The position numbers and the translations under genes were made by a program. Source: Lactifluus volemus (taxonomy: Eukaryota > Basidiomycota > Agaricomycetes > Russulales > Russulaceae). From it: a DNA stretch of 64,000 nt. The DNA lies in assembly GCA_022376515.1 (NCBI GenBank), contig WTXI01000065.1:62001-126000 (forward strand). Direction: 5' to 3'. The notes under the pieces were generated by a model that saw nothing but the letters and a program-made list of their open reading frames with translations, had not been told where the DNA came from and made no database searches. Below are positions 1-11,120 of the stretch, one piece after another (within the stretch, counting starts at the first letter, position 1; each line of letters starts with the position of its first letter).

Positions 1-589
1 GCAATGGCATCTGGAAAGCGCCTATCTGACACCTCGATGTTACGTGATGTGTAAACTATGGGTTGTACATATAGTACATACCCTAGGGACCCCATCATAG
101 GCTGAGCATCGGTTGCCTCCATGACCATCAAACAGGTTGGCGTCCGATCTGAGCGCATCACCCCGGGTGCTAGCTGGGCATCAGCTAGCATACAAATTGC
201 GAAGGCGACAGAAACCGACGTACTTAGCAAGTGAGTGGAGGGCCCCGCAAGCGAGAATGAGAGCCTTGGCTGGACATAAATAGACATTTGTCCCCATTTA
301 GAGTTATCACACTGACTGACTGTGCGATGTGTACAGTACACAAGCAGTCAGTTTCTGCCTGGAGGCTCCGAAATGAATCGGATGCAATTTACTCATCGGT
401 TCGAGGAGCTCTATCTTGGATGAACATCAGGAATACCTGTGGCGCGCCTCGAGCCCGCCTAAATGCCCGTGAATGAACAAAAAGGTGGCAATGGAAGGAG
501 GGGTCAGTTCGGTTGTCGGTGAATTCATTTATTTTTTGCCTTTTTTGTTATCTGCGCGCTCCGCGTGATTAGTAAGGAGACCTCAGGTA
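1..589. other. No recognisable gene
   Basis: No open frame here resembles a known family and no repeat end is visible. The stretch ends at the 8-bp target duplication of the hAT element. Confidence 0.5.
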
Positions 590-597
590 GTCTCGCT

Positions 598-621
598 TAG
601 TGTTGCCGCGGTCCAGTCCGG
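598..621 (+). repeat. Left terminal inverted repeat of the hAT element
   Basis: It begins TAGTGTTGCCGC, identical for 12 bases to the inverted right end, and continues with a shared AGTCCGGT offset by two bases. The left target duplication lies directly before it. Confidence 0.88.
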
Positions 622-841
622 TCCTGATCGAGTTGACAGCTCAAATGTAACTCGGACCGTCGAGTTCACACCGGTGCCACTCGCGAGTTGCCACATCACG
701 AGACTTGGACGTCCAGCCAATAAGAATCGCTCTGATTGTTTAAATTCACACGCTCAAAATTTTTTCGAAAGTCGCGTTTTGCGGCAACATAGGGCTTTTC
801 TTATGTCGCAAGTGCTTTATCTACTGGAATATGGTGTGTTA

Positions 842-3800
842 CTATCTATATTTTGCTGTTTCCTCCATACTAATGAGCAAATCTCGCAGTTCCTCCTCAT
901 TTCCAGCTGCGATAAGTTCATTTATTGCATGTTCCGTTGCGTAGTCGATTGCATAGTCCTCCTCCTTTGCCACATGGTGTGATGTGAAGTCCAAATTCTC
1001 TTCCTGATAGATGTGTTTGAGAAACTGCAACATTTCCATCATGGTTGGAGACAAGAGGTTTCGTCGAAGGGTGCAAGTCTCTTTGCTGGAGGAGAACACT
1101 CGCTCGCAAGGGACTGCGGACGCTTGCACAGGGAGGACATCAAGGGCCACCGGGAACAGCAATGGATGGGTTCTTTCACAACTCTGGTGCACATGTCAGT
1201 CCGGCATAAGAACATTAAGTGATATATCATGCGTACATCCCAAAATTGCACAAGATCAAGCGGTGCATCCTCCGGGATAAGTGGCTCCATTTTCCATCGA
1301 TAGAGCGCATTTTGAACCGCACAGAGATCTTTCTGATGCTCCTCTTCTTCTTGGATGGCCTTCTCAGCTTCTGTAAGGACAGCTGGCAGCCCTGCGAGTT
1401 CAGGCATGACCGGTGTCAATAGAGCATTCCGGGATATGGGCGTTGTCGATCTCGATGAACAAATGGATGCTGAACGTGAAACAGAGGGCAGGGATACAGT
1501 CCGCCGTGTTGTCGAAAATGTAGAAAGTTGTGTGAATCCACGAGCTTGTGCATGAGCGGCGGGTTCTGTGTGTGCAGCGGCAAATATGCTTGATGTGGAT
1601 GAACTGGTGACTTGAGAGGACGCACGCTCCATGTTAGAATTACGTCGCATGGCCAAATCGTTTGGGCGTTTTTTTGCCTTGAGGTGATCAAGCATCTATT
1701 GGACATTAGAATAAAAATGCAGAGTTAGTGAAACTGCAACGTACAGCATCTATCATCCATCCCTCGGCCTGTGCGACTTCCCATGGTAACCAATGTCGCT
1801 CCATCCATTGAAACTTCGTCTTTGGGTTAACAACTGCAATATAACTTTTAGCAAACTGTCAATGATGCTGTGTGTCTTAATTTACTCATTGCAAGGGCAT
1901 AGATGCGGCTTCGTCGTCCTTTTGAGACATACTCCATAATTTTCCCAATACCCAACCCAATGTAATGTGCAAGCTCGGGAATAGCAGTTTGTAGTTCTGT
2001 CCAGTTCGTGACAAGCTTCTCATAAGCTGGCAAAGCCCAAGAAAGAGTGGGGCACTTTGCGGAAGAGAGAAGTTCCTGACACCTATGGGCGGCCTCGAGG
2101 ATTTGATGGATGTCATGTAGTACCTGAAATTGGGTCATTGTGAAACAAAGATGACTATGTGCCGCCATGGCAACTTTCCCAAACCAGAACTCGATGGCCT
2201 ATAACAAGTGTTAAGCATTAGAAGGGTTGTGTTTATGAGGAGTAGGACCCTTACGGGATAAAGTTCAATACAGCGACTGATCATGTTGAAAGTTGATGAC
2301 CACCGAGTCTCGCACTGCCGAAGAAGCTGCAAAGGACGAATTGGGCCATCTGGCCATACATTGTCGTGGTTACCATCAAAGATAATCTGTTGTAACTCAG
2401 CACGTCGCTGTCCTGATTTCCGGCAAACAGCTACTATCCCAACTGTTGTCCCAATTGGATCTGACTTAACAGCTTTGGCATACTCAATAAGTGCTTCGCT
2501 TGGGCCTGCCTCCTCATGACATGTAGCTATCACTGGTGCATAGGGATTGTCTTTGAGTCGTTTGATCATTGTCGTAACAGCAATATTGATAATATGAGGA
2601 AAGCACCTGCGGACAAAAATTAGAGCGCCACAACTCCGATTTTTCAGAAAGGTCCCCTCACCGAATGCGGTTTCCGTCATGATGAAACTTTATTCCTGCC
2701 ATACTGAAAAGCTTTTCGAGATGCACCATAAGTGTATTGTTATTAGATGCGTTGTCAAGCGTGAACTGTCCGATCTGTTAAAAGGAGCTTAGATATAGGG
2801 CCGGGCTACAGCTTTGAGCGCATGGATGCCACATGGCTACGCCACTACACCACTCATACCTTGTTTTCAATAGCTGCCTTCTTAAGTATCCCAAAGATGA
2901 TCTGTGCTAAATTCTCTCCATCGTGCTTTCCCTTCACAATTCTAAATGCCACAAGCCGATTTCTAAGAACTAAATGTCCTTCTGAATCACGGGCAACGAA
3001 ATGGGCAGTGAGTGCGAGGAATGAAACAAGGTTGATGTCACTCCAGCAGTCAGATGTAAATGAAATACGGCCAAGCGAGGACTGATTATCAAAGGAGATC
3101 ACATTATTAGCTAGTCACTAACCAGTAAACGCGGAACTTGTACCTTTAGCAGTTCAACCATTTTCATGTTCTCCTCCTCATAGGCTTCGTGGATGAGTTC
3201 AATAAGCTTTGTTCGATGAGGAAGATTGCTATCTGTGATGTTGTCACGCCCGTAGAGTGCCCACCTCCGGAAATCGGGCCCCTCCACAACATTGATGGCC
3301 TTACACATCATTAAATGAGACTTAAGACTCGGAGTAGTAAAGGAGAGCTACGTAACACACCTGATCATCTCTGACAATCCACTTGATCATAAGTCGAATC
3401 CACTCCTGATGATCAAACTTAGATGACCGGGACTTTGATGGCGAAATAATGGATCGACCCGGCATGATCACATCATTTGCGTGCTTGAGACCAAGTTTGC
3501 TGACAACTTTTAAATAGATGTCTTTGTGCTGAGTTAAAAGGTGATGCCGAATGGTCGTTGTAATGCCATCTGCGTTTTTGTAGACTGTTCGGGCTCTAGT
3601 GGCCACGCTTGAGTAAGTGGTCCTTGTATACAGAAAATTGACTTACTTGCAAAGTTTACAGCTCACAAATGGTGACTTAGGCTTCTTGGTGAGGATGTCA
3701 TCATTAGCTGCAGGTTCCAATGGTGTGGCTGATTTGCCATCAGTCGTTTCAGCCCGGCAAAAGTACCAGACGTCCGTTGCTATAGCGGCACCTGTTGTCG

Positions 3801-4245
3801 GGCGTTGATTTTGTCTCAGAGATGCATAGGGACTCGGAACTGATGGTGCTTGTGGTGTCTCCGAAGCAGAATGATGTGAGGAAGAAGATAGTGATGACTC
3901 GGAGGGAATGCCAGTGATGTGATGTTCCATTGGGCCAACACCGCATATTGGTGCCACTGGCTGAACAGTAGGGGCAGTAACTCGAATCCGTTTATCCACT
4001 GGAAGGATAGCATGTTCCTGGGCCAAGTCGGTAGGTGATTTCCGTTTTCGACCATGGTGAGATGGTGCGTGAGGGGCCTGAGGGCCATGAGCTGACTCGG
4101 AGCTGAATGAAGACATGGGAATTTCGAAGGGCTGTTGTATGGTCTGTAGGTTAAATGGGGGCACTGATGGATCATGCAAGCTATGTTGGCCATTTCTGAG
4201 TTGTGTTTGAGTGTAATCAAAGTCATAAGAATTGTAACAGCTCAT
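842..4245 (-). CDS. hAT transposase (BED finger, DDE core, hATC dimerisation domain)
   Basis: This is the transposase of the surrounding element; it would bind the ends and cut and paste the transposon in the nucleus. The chosen start is the ATG at 4245 (MSCYNSYDFDYTQ). A serine- and proline-rich N-terminus precedes a BED zinc finger, with CKLC near 3645 and the H...H part (TIRHHLLTQHKD) near 3560. The RNase H-like core shows FTSDCWSD near 3060, DNASNN near 2750, RCFPHIINIAV near 2610 and CETRWSSTFNM near 2320. The C-terminal dimerisation signature is VPCERVFSSSKET near 1100. At least seven exons are needed; several junctions rejoin the frame cleanly, for example near 2650 (NRIR to CFPH) and near 2230 (ELYP to AIEFWFGK). 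I saw no stop that splicing does not remove, so the gene may be intact. Exact exon borders are not all fixed. Confidence 0.85.
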
Positions 4246-4415
4246 TGAGCCGCAAAGTAGCAAAGCGTGTACTATGTGAGAAATTCCGTATAGTACCTAT
4301 TGGCATATGGGAAAATATTTATAATCAACTCGCTAGTTGCACCGGTGCAAACTCATTTTCCCAGTGCAGCGTGAGTTGATGACAAATACTGACTGTGTGC
4401 GAGTTCCACCGGTGC

Positions 4416-4439
4416 AGCACCGGACTTGCGGCAACACTA
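4416..4439 (-). repeat. Right terminal inverted repeat of the hAT element
   Basis: The reverse complement begins TAGTGTTGCCGC and pairs with the left end. The second copy of the 8-bp target duplication follows at 4440-4447. Confidence 0.88.
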
Positions 4440-4447
4440 GTCTCGCT

Positions 4448-7218
4448 CCATTTCCGTTTGCGAGGATCACAAATACTTCACGCCCATAGTTTTCCACCCC
4501 GTTCGCATTTATGCCGTTCGCGTTGATGTACGAGGTGTAGTTTTCAATGGATGAAAAGAAGTGTCACGCCTGCAACTGAGCCCCTAGTTGTGACATATGT
4601 GTGACTGACTGACTGAAAGGCCGAAAACACGAGTGTCACGGTGATCGGGTCACTCTACCTTGTTCTTTGACAGCGCTCGGATTAAACTCCATCACTACCG
4701 CCGACCTTGAAATAAGGCGTGCCAAGCACTTGTTACTGTAAGGGTAGCGCTGGTCACACCACTGGACAACATTAACGTTGTGATGCAGTCCACGCCTTCC
4801 ACTTACGGGACACCCATTTGAGTAGCCCATCTTGGGGCTATTCACCGCTCGTCAATACCAACTGCGGAAGCGAGTAAGTGAACAACGCTACGCCCACATT
4901 CGCCATATCTCTTCACTCGGACCACTTTAATGGCAATCTTTCGGCATCGCGTCACTAGCAACGCAACCCTGCACGTTGCCATCACCTCCCCTGACAGAGC
5001 TCTGTTGGGGATCCGCGTGAAGTCGTGATAAATTGCGACTTCTGTCCAATTGACCTAACGTCATCTCCTTCCTATCATACAGTACTGACTCATCTTCCCT
5101 CCTCGCTGATCCTGTCGTCCTCCCCGGCAGTGAAGAACCTCACTCAGCCCACAGAAGATAAATCCAGTAGTGTTTGACACCCCTGGGTAGATACCAATTC
5201 GTACCCAGTCCCGATGCCGTCATGAGCAGTCGCTGGGCGCCCCGCAAATGCCACTCCACCCACCCGTCCTCATGCCACTAAATTTGGACGTGCTTCGAAA
5301 TTTAATCCCGCATGCTTCTAGACGTCGCGCTTCTCATATCATCTGCGTACACAGTTTATGCGTTTCTAGCACTTTCACCCCTTTGACCAGTTTGGGATGC
5401 TTGGCGCTGTGGTGTTGCTGCGCTCTCACATCTTATGTCCGAAGAACACGACGGATGTGACGAAATATGGCCTGTGCAGTTTGCACGGAAAGTTCGCGAA
5501 TATGTCGCACTCTGATGGTAACATGGGTACGGGTTCTCCGGCGATGACAAGCGTAAGCTGCCGTAAGACTCTTTCCCAAATTCTTCATTTATAATGCCAA
5601 CAGGTCATGCCCTGAACGTCAGATTAAGCGCGGAACAACATGCTGAGTGCCGATGGCCTGTGGGCTTCGAATGCCGACGATTTCTGAAGTGGTCGCGTTG
5701 TAGCTTTTATCAGTTTTGTGCGGAATCCTGCCTGGCGAGCGGCCCTCAAATCCGACGTTGAAATATCATGGCATGACCACCTTCGATTTATGGTAAATTT
5801 TCACTTCTCCGGTGTAACGGGTGCAGGTACGAATCGTGTCGGTGAACCTGATTTGAATGGTGACCCTTGTCCTTCTATTTCTGCGGACCTTTTGATCGAT
5901 CTTAGGCCCGTTCTGACATTTTGTGGGACGCTTGAAGCCTAAAAGGCCCGCCGCAGCTCATATATTGAATCCCGCCCGATCTAAATTGGGTGGCAACTTA
6001 ATCAAAAGTTGCCGCACATCATCAAGCAATAATAAGTGGGTGTTAGTCAATGGTCAAGGACGCACGACCTCACGAGCACATGCATCAACTCACCGTGTGA
6101 GACTATCTGTAATAGTAATATTCACTGTACTGAAGCGATTGATATGGCACACTGTGACGTGTGAAACATTGGCAGTTTAGGAACGTAGTTTGAATTGGTG
6201 TGTGTCTGTCGTCGTCAGCCTGAGAGCGTTCGAAATTTTGTGGAAGTACATGATAAGCACTTTACACTCACAAGGCTGATTATGGTATCGGTGAGATGCC
6301 AGTGTGACCAGTCACTGGTATCAAATGACCTACGGTACAACGGACACCCGAATTTTTCGCAGATGCCTGGGACTTGTACGGTAAAATAGTACATACATGA
6401 ATCAGGGGGTGGCGCTGAGGGCAACTCCGAGTTATGTTGTACCTGAAGTCATGGCTCGTAAGTCATTGTTCCATGATTTGTATGAAATAAGGTGTGAATT
6501 GCGGGCTGGGCAAAGGGCAACACTACGTTGGGCCTTGACTAGCTTGACTGCTCGGATGATTTGTTCCGGGTCATCCGATCATCACTAGTAGCATAACTGG
6601 CCCGGGCTTTGTTCCCAGAAACGCTCGCTCGCAGCCTGGCTCACTGTTGTCAGTAGATTTCGCAGAGGATGACCACTACGACATCCTCAGAAATAGAGCC
6701 GACTGAAAGCGTCGGACTCTCACGGAATGTGGTTCATTGAGGAGAATGAGGCCCGGGCTCGATCGCACAAGCGTCGCACCTCCCCCTCGTGCTACAAACC
6801 TGTCATGAGCCGTCTCAGGCTTGTTCTCATGGTGTGACATCTTGCCAGCGATTTACCTAGTCCGGCGTACTATCTTGTCCCCTTGCCGTGTTGATCCGCA
6901 GTTCACAACAAGGGCGGCTTCGCTCCCGCTGGCAGTCGTAGGTAGGTGCCATGCCTTCCACTGGGACACTTGCTGGCACAACTCAGATAGGTGAGTTTCT
7001 CTTCTCGCACCAGAGGTGGTCACCATTACCTACATTCTACATAAGGAGTAACAAGGACTGTCAAAAAAATTTTCTGAAACCAGCACGTCAAGTCAAGTTC
7101 TGACTTATATGGCCGAGTTTCACAAATTTCACACGCCGACCATCGTAATTGGGGCGTTGGACGAAATTTTGACAAGTGTTACTGTAAAAATGGTGGCTAC
7201 TTTGCTTGCATCTTCATA
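4448..7218. other. No recognisable gene
   Basis: Short open frames exist on both strands, but none shows a domain, a convincing splice pattern or a family resemblance. I could not assign anything in these 2.8 kb. Confidence 0.45.
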
Positions 7219-7220
7219 TA

Positions 7221-7397
7221 CAGTCAAAGCTCTCATAACCCATAGCTCTCCTAACCCATAATCCCTCATATACCATACAATTTTTGTCCACCAAAGTTGG
7301 TTTTCAGGGCCATTGACATCCCTCATACCCCATAATCCCTCATAACCCATAGCCCCAGGTGTCCACGGATCACTATGGGTTATGAGAGCTTCAACTG
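7221..7397. mobile_element. 177-bp MITE with pogo/Tc1-like ends
   Basis: The left end reads CAGTCAAAGCTCTCATAACC and the inverted right end CAGTTGAAGCTCTCATAACC, so the outer 25 bases match with two differences. A TA dinucleotide flanks each side (7219-7220 and 7398-7399), the target of pogo/Tc1-type transposases. The inside has several copies of a motif close to CCCATAATCCCTCATA and no coding capacity. It would need a transposase supplied elsewhere. Confidence 0.75.
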
Positions 7398-7399
7398 TA

Positions 7400-8580
7400 G
7401 TACTGTATCCGGTACGTACAGTATATGGTGCAAATTAGAATTGCCGTTCTGAGAAATCTCCCACGTTTAATAATTGGTGCCACATGAAAAAATAAGACAT
7501 ATTCGATTCAAGGCACACAATCGGCACGATTAACGTGCCTGCCAACACACTGAACGTTGAGTTCCTGGCACTTCGTGGGAGGAAACACGGGCAGAAGTTA
7601 TGGTGGCGGCGACATGCAGGAGAGAACTGTGTGAACAGGTGGGAACGTTGAGGATGGAGCATGGGGACGCTTTACGTAACTACCCGATGACATGACAGGA
7701 TGACATGAACCCGTATACGGTTCCGATTCTTTGAGCTCCCTTGCTTTGACCGCCACGGGATAAACCAGATCCAGCCGGGACCGTCAGTGACTGAGTGCCA
7801 CAGGTGCATCAACATAAACAGGCGGTTGAAACAGTTCCGTTGCACTCAGCGAAGGTCGACTTTCTTTTTCGCTTGTGACAGATGACGACGCATATGCTTA
7901 ATTCGAGAGTCCCGCACCGCAGACAACGGCTTGTGTAAAACACGATTTTGAGGACCAGGATCGTCCAACTTGAATTTCCTCGCTGACTGCCAGCGGACAC
8001 GGGGATCGGATTCGCTAACATTGCACAGATCTAGTTGCACGCTGTCCGATTGGTCCGTGTCATAGGGATCGCACCTAGAAACCAACTGAACTGAATCACG
8101 ATCGGCGTTGTGTGAAACAGAATCCAAGATGCCACCATCCAGACTTCTGGAAGGGAAAACTGAGAGAAGAGGTCAAGTGCGGAACTTGAACGGTCATAGA
8201 TGTAGTGATAGTCAGGTAGAGAGATGTCATCGAAACGAACCGAAAACAACTTGAAGTCGGTATTCCAGTCATTGTGATCAATTTACAAATCACCAAGGAG
8301 ACGTAGGGACCATTTACGATGAGCTTTTCTTCCGAAGAATAACATTTGTGCTTCTGACTGGATGGCACACCCTCCGGAGCTTGTTGGCTGCAAGAATAAA
8401 TCAGAATTGTCCGGGTCACGTGATAGTGCTGCCTAGCTACAATCATTTTCAGAAGAATAACGAGGGTGGGGGTGTAGTAAATAAGTACTAAAATGAGCGA
8501 AAAGAGGTAATGATCGGAAAATAGGTAATGATCGGTTTTTAGTCCAAGCAGCGAATCCGGCTAGCGTTGCAAAAGAGTGT
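7400..8580. other. No recognisable gene; 3' flank of the laccase gene
   Basis: Minus-strand frames near 7809-8446 show no family resemblance. A short direct repeat, AGGTAATGATCGG, occurs twice near 8505-8537. Confidence 0.45.
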
Positions 8581-11046
8581 TTAACCGGTTTGCGTTCCAT
8601 TGATAAATTTATTGTAGAGTGGGCAAAGATTCCTCCAAGCAGCTGGACAGGAGAGGGAGAAAAAATGCTTTTGATGAGAAGAGGAGAGAGCGTAGACTAG
8701 ACAACAACTTACCGGTAGTGATGTCCTGACTTGGCACGTCAGGGACATCCTCGGCAAAGACGACGGCGAAACCGCTAGAAAATTTGTGCCTCATCAGTCA
8801 GAATCTGACTAGCCATACGCCTTTGGAATTACTGACGCATTCAAGTGCCAATCGATGTGGCAATGGAAGAACCAAGGACCAGGGTTGTCAGTGAAGAACC
8901 GGATTGTGACGTCATCTCCAGTATTGCCGATGCTCACAACATCCCGAATGACGGGGTTATCGAAGTTGTACGAGGCGTTACCGGCACTGCGGACTACATG
9001 AAAGTTGTGCCCATGCAAATGAACAGGGTGCTGTTTCACAGCAACAGTCAGGACGGCGAGACTTCAAATATTATCCGCGAATACTCACAGGACCACCGAG
9101 AGCACCGCCAGGGATGGTGAGCTCGACACTCTTGTTTGGATCGAGACCATATATACTGCCTGCGGGAACAAGATCCGACGCTTTCTGAGCACCGCTCAGA
9201 ATCTGGAGCAGAACAGGGACAGTGGGAGGTTCGAAAGAAACATTGTTGACTTGGAAAAGTCCAACAGTCAGGTTCTGGTATATCTGAGTACTGGCGCATA
9301 GGAATAAATAGAGGACGGAGCTCACGAGCACAACTTGCAAGTTGATGTTGATGTCGGCGCCACCAGGAGTGGGTTTTCCGGGCTAAGTCACGTAATGTCA
9401 GAACTCGGTCGAGAAGAGTCGTTGAAATAATTCGTACCACAGGGGAGGGAATGAGTGGCTGAGGTGAAGACCATTAACACTCAGAACGATTACACTTATA
9501 GTAGGCTTACATGAAGGTCGGTCTCGACAAGGGGATTCACGCTCACTGGGACATTGACCGCGGGGTCCGTCGTCGGTGGTTTCTCAGGGGCGCCAATATA
9601 GTGGAAGACTCCCACATTGATACTGTCATTGAAACCGGAATTTCCCCCACCCGCAGTGACGGGATTAGCACGCAGCCCTGTTCCCATTAAATCCAACTAC
9701 GAAACGCTCACACATCATGAAACACTTACAGTAATTGTCAATTGGTTGATCGGCACAAATCTGCAGACAAGTGAGGCACATTCCCAACACGAAGACGAAT
9801 CATCTTACAACAACAGAGTAGCGTTGACCTGTTTTGACGTTAATTATTACAAAAAACGAAGTTGCTTAGTCCGCACATACCAACAAAGATCTGGAGAGAA
9901 TCAACCAACAGAGGCTCGACATTGGTACCCTCAACTTCAATCACGGTCATGTTATGGCTGTCGATGGAGAAGACAAAGCTCGGGTCGCAGGAGATAGACA
10001 CCAGGCGGAATCGGTAACTAGCGTTACGCGAGACGTCAAAACCTATACAAGATAGGCCCAGAATATTCGTGATACTGACCGCAGGCCTTGTTTGACATTC
10101 ACAAATGCAAAGTCAACTGCAGGACCGCCGAGGTAGCGACCTTGGCCGTTGATCAAAGTCGAGTTGAAAGAACTGAAAAGACCATCAGCATTAAGGTTGA
10201 GTAGAAACCGTCCAAACCTACGGGACCGCAGGAGCCTCCGTCGAAAGATAGTGGTACCAATCTGCAAGGGTGATGACGGTATCGTCTACAAGAAAATCTC
10301 AGCCAGAGGAACATCCTCCATGGCGGCTTATCCTACCGTTGTCAACGTCATATAAGTACTTTTGGGGATCATCTGGATCATCGATGATCAAGGCTCCACG
10401 CAAGCCATCACAGTACTGGTTCCTGAAGTGGCTGTGATACCAGTATGTTCCCTGGAGGGGACCCAAAGTGAGTTAGTCACGATCTTGCGTTGTGAGCGGG
10501 ATGCAATACCGATTGGTCCAGAGCCTGAAAGCCGTAAAGGAAGCTTTCGTCGGGTATAAGGGGACACTGGGTGACAAAGGAAGGACCGTCGACATAGTTG
10601 GTATGACGTTGGAAGAGGCCATGCCAATGCTAGAGAGAAAATTCGTTATGATTCCTGGACGAATGTCGGAAAACAGAGATCTTACGATCGAAGTTGCCAA
10701 GTCCAAAGAATTGTTCTTCAGTTGATCGTGGACGTTGATCGAGAAAAAGCCATTCTGGAGAGTACTGTATAGCGCATGGGGCTATCACCCAATCCATGTA
10801 TCTCACCTTAGTTCCCCGAATCACCGGTGCAGGAAAAACACCATTGGCGAGAGTGGTACTAGTATAGGACGCGTCGAGTTAGATGTTGTTTCCCTCGGAG
10901 CTACGAGAGACCCACATGCGAGAGTACCCGTCAGGAGCTAAGACTTCGTTGACTATTTTAAGGTCAGTCACAGGGCCGAGACCTGAGCCTGAGACACACC
11001 CAGAGAGGGTAGCAAGGAGGAAAACCAAGGAGGAAAGATGCAACAT
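8581..11046 (-). CDS. Laccase (secreted multicopper oxidase, EC 1.10.3.2)
   Basis: It oxidises phenols with four copper ions and reduces oxygen to water; fungal laccases act outside the cell. The start at 11046 gives a hydrophobic signal peptide ([14 protein letters not shown]). All four copper signatures are present once introns are removed: HWHGLFQ near 10645 (L1), TYWYHSHF near 10440 (L2), [13 protein letters not shown] near 9030 (L3) and HCHIDWHL near 8860 (L4). About ten or more introns interrupt the gene; many junctions restore family motifs, for example DLATSI to HWHG and DESFLYGFQ to GTYWYHSH. The C-terminus reads [10 protein letters not shown] and stops at 8581. In L4 the residue ten after the copper-binding Cys is Phe (HLNAGF), the class 3 pattern linked to high redox potential. 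I saw no disabling change. Confidence 0.92.
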
Positions 11047-11113
11047 GAGAAATAAAGCGATGGCCAGGAGGAAAACAAGGGCCTGGGGATTGACACTCCT
11101 TGAATGTGAAGCA

Positions 11114-11120
11114 TTTTATA
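11114..11120 (-). promoter_or_regulatory. TATA box of the laccase gene
   Basis: On the minus strand this reads TATAAAA, about 70 bp before the laccase start codon, a normal TATA-to-ATG distance for a fungal gene with a short leader. Confidence 0.6.

Larger units (their letters stand above)
598..4439 (-). mobile_element. hAT-family DNA transposon, apparently complete
   Basis: The element is 3842 bp long. Its ends begin TAGTGTTGCCGC on the left and, reverse-complemented, TAGTGTTGCCGC on the right, followed on both sides by a shared AGTCCGGT. It is flanked by a perfect 8-bp direct repeat, GTCTCGCT, at 590-597 and 4440-4447, which is the target-site size of hAT elements. The single gene inside runs on the minus strand and carries the BED finger, catalytic core and dimerisation region of a hAT transposase. 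Sub-terminal CACCGGTGC-like motifs occur near both ends and could be transposase binding sites (inference). The perfect target duplication suggests a fairly recent insertion. Confidence 0.92.
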
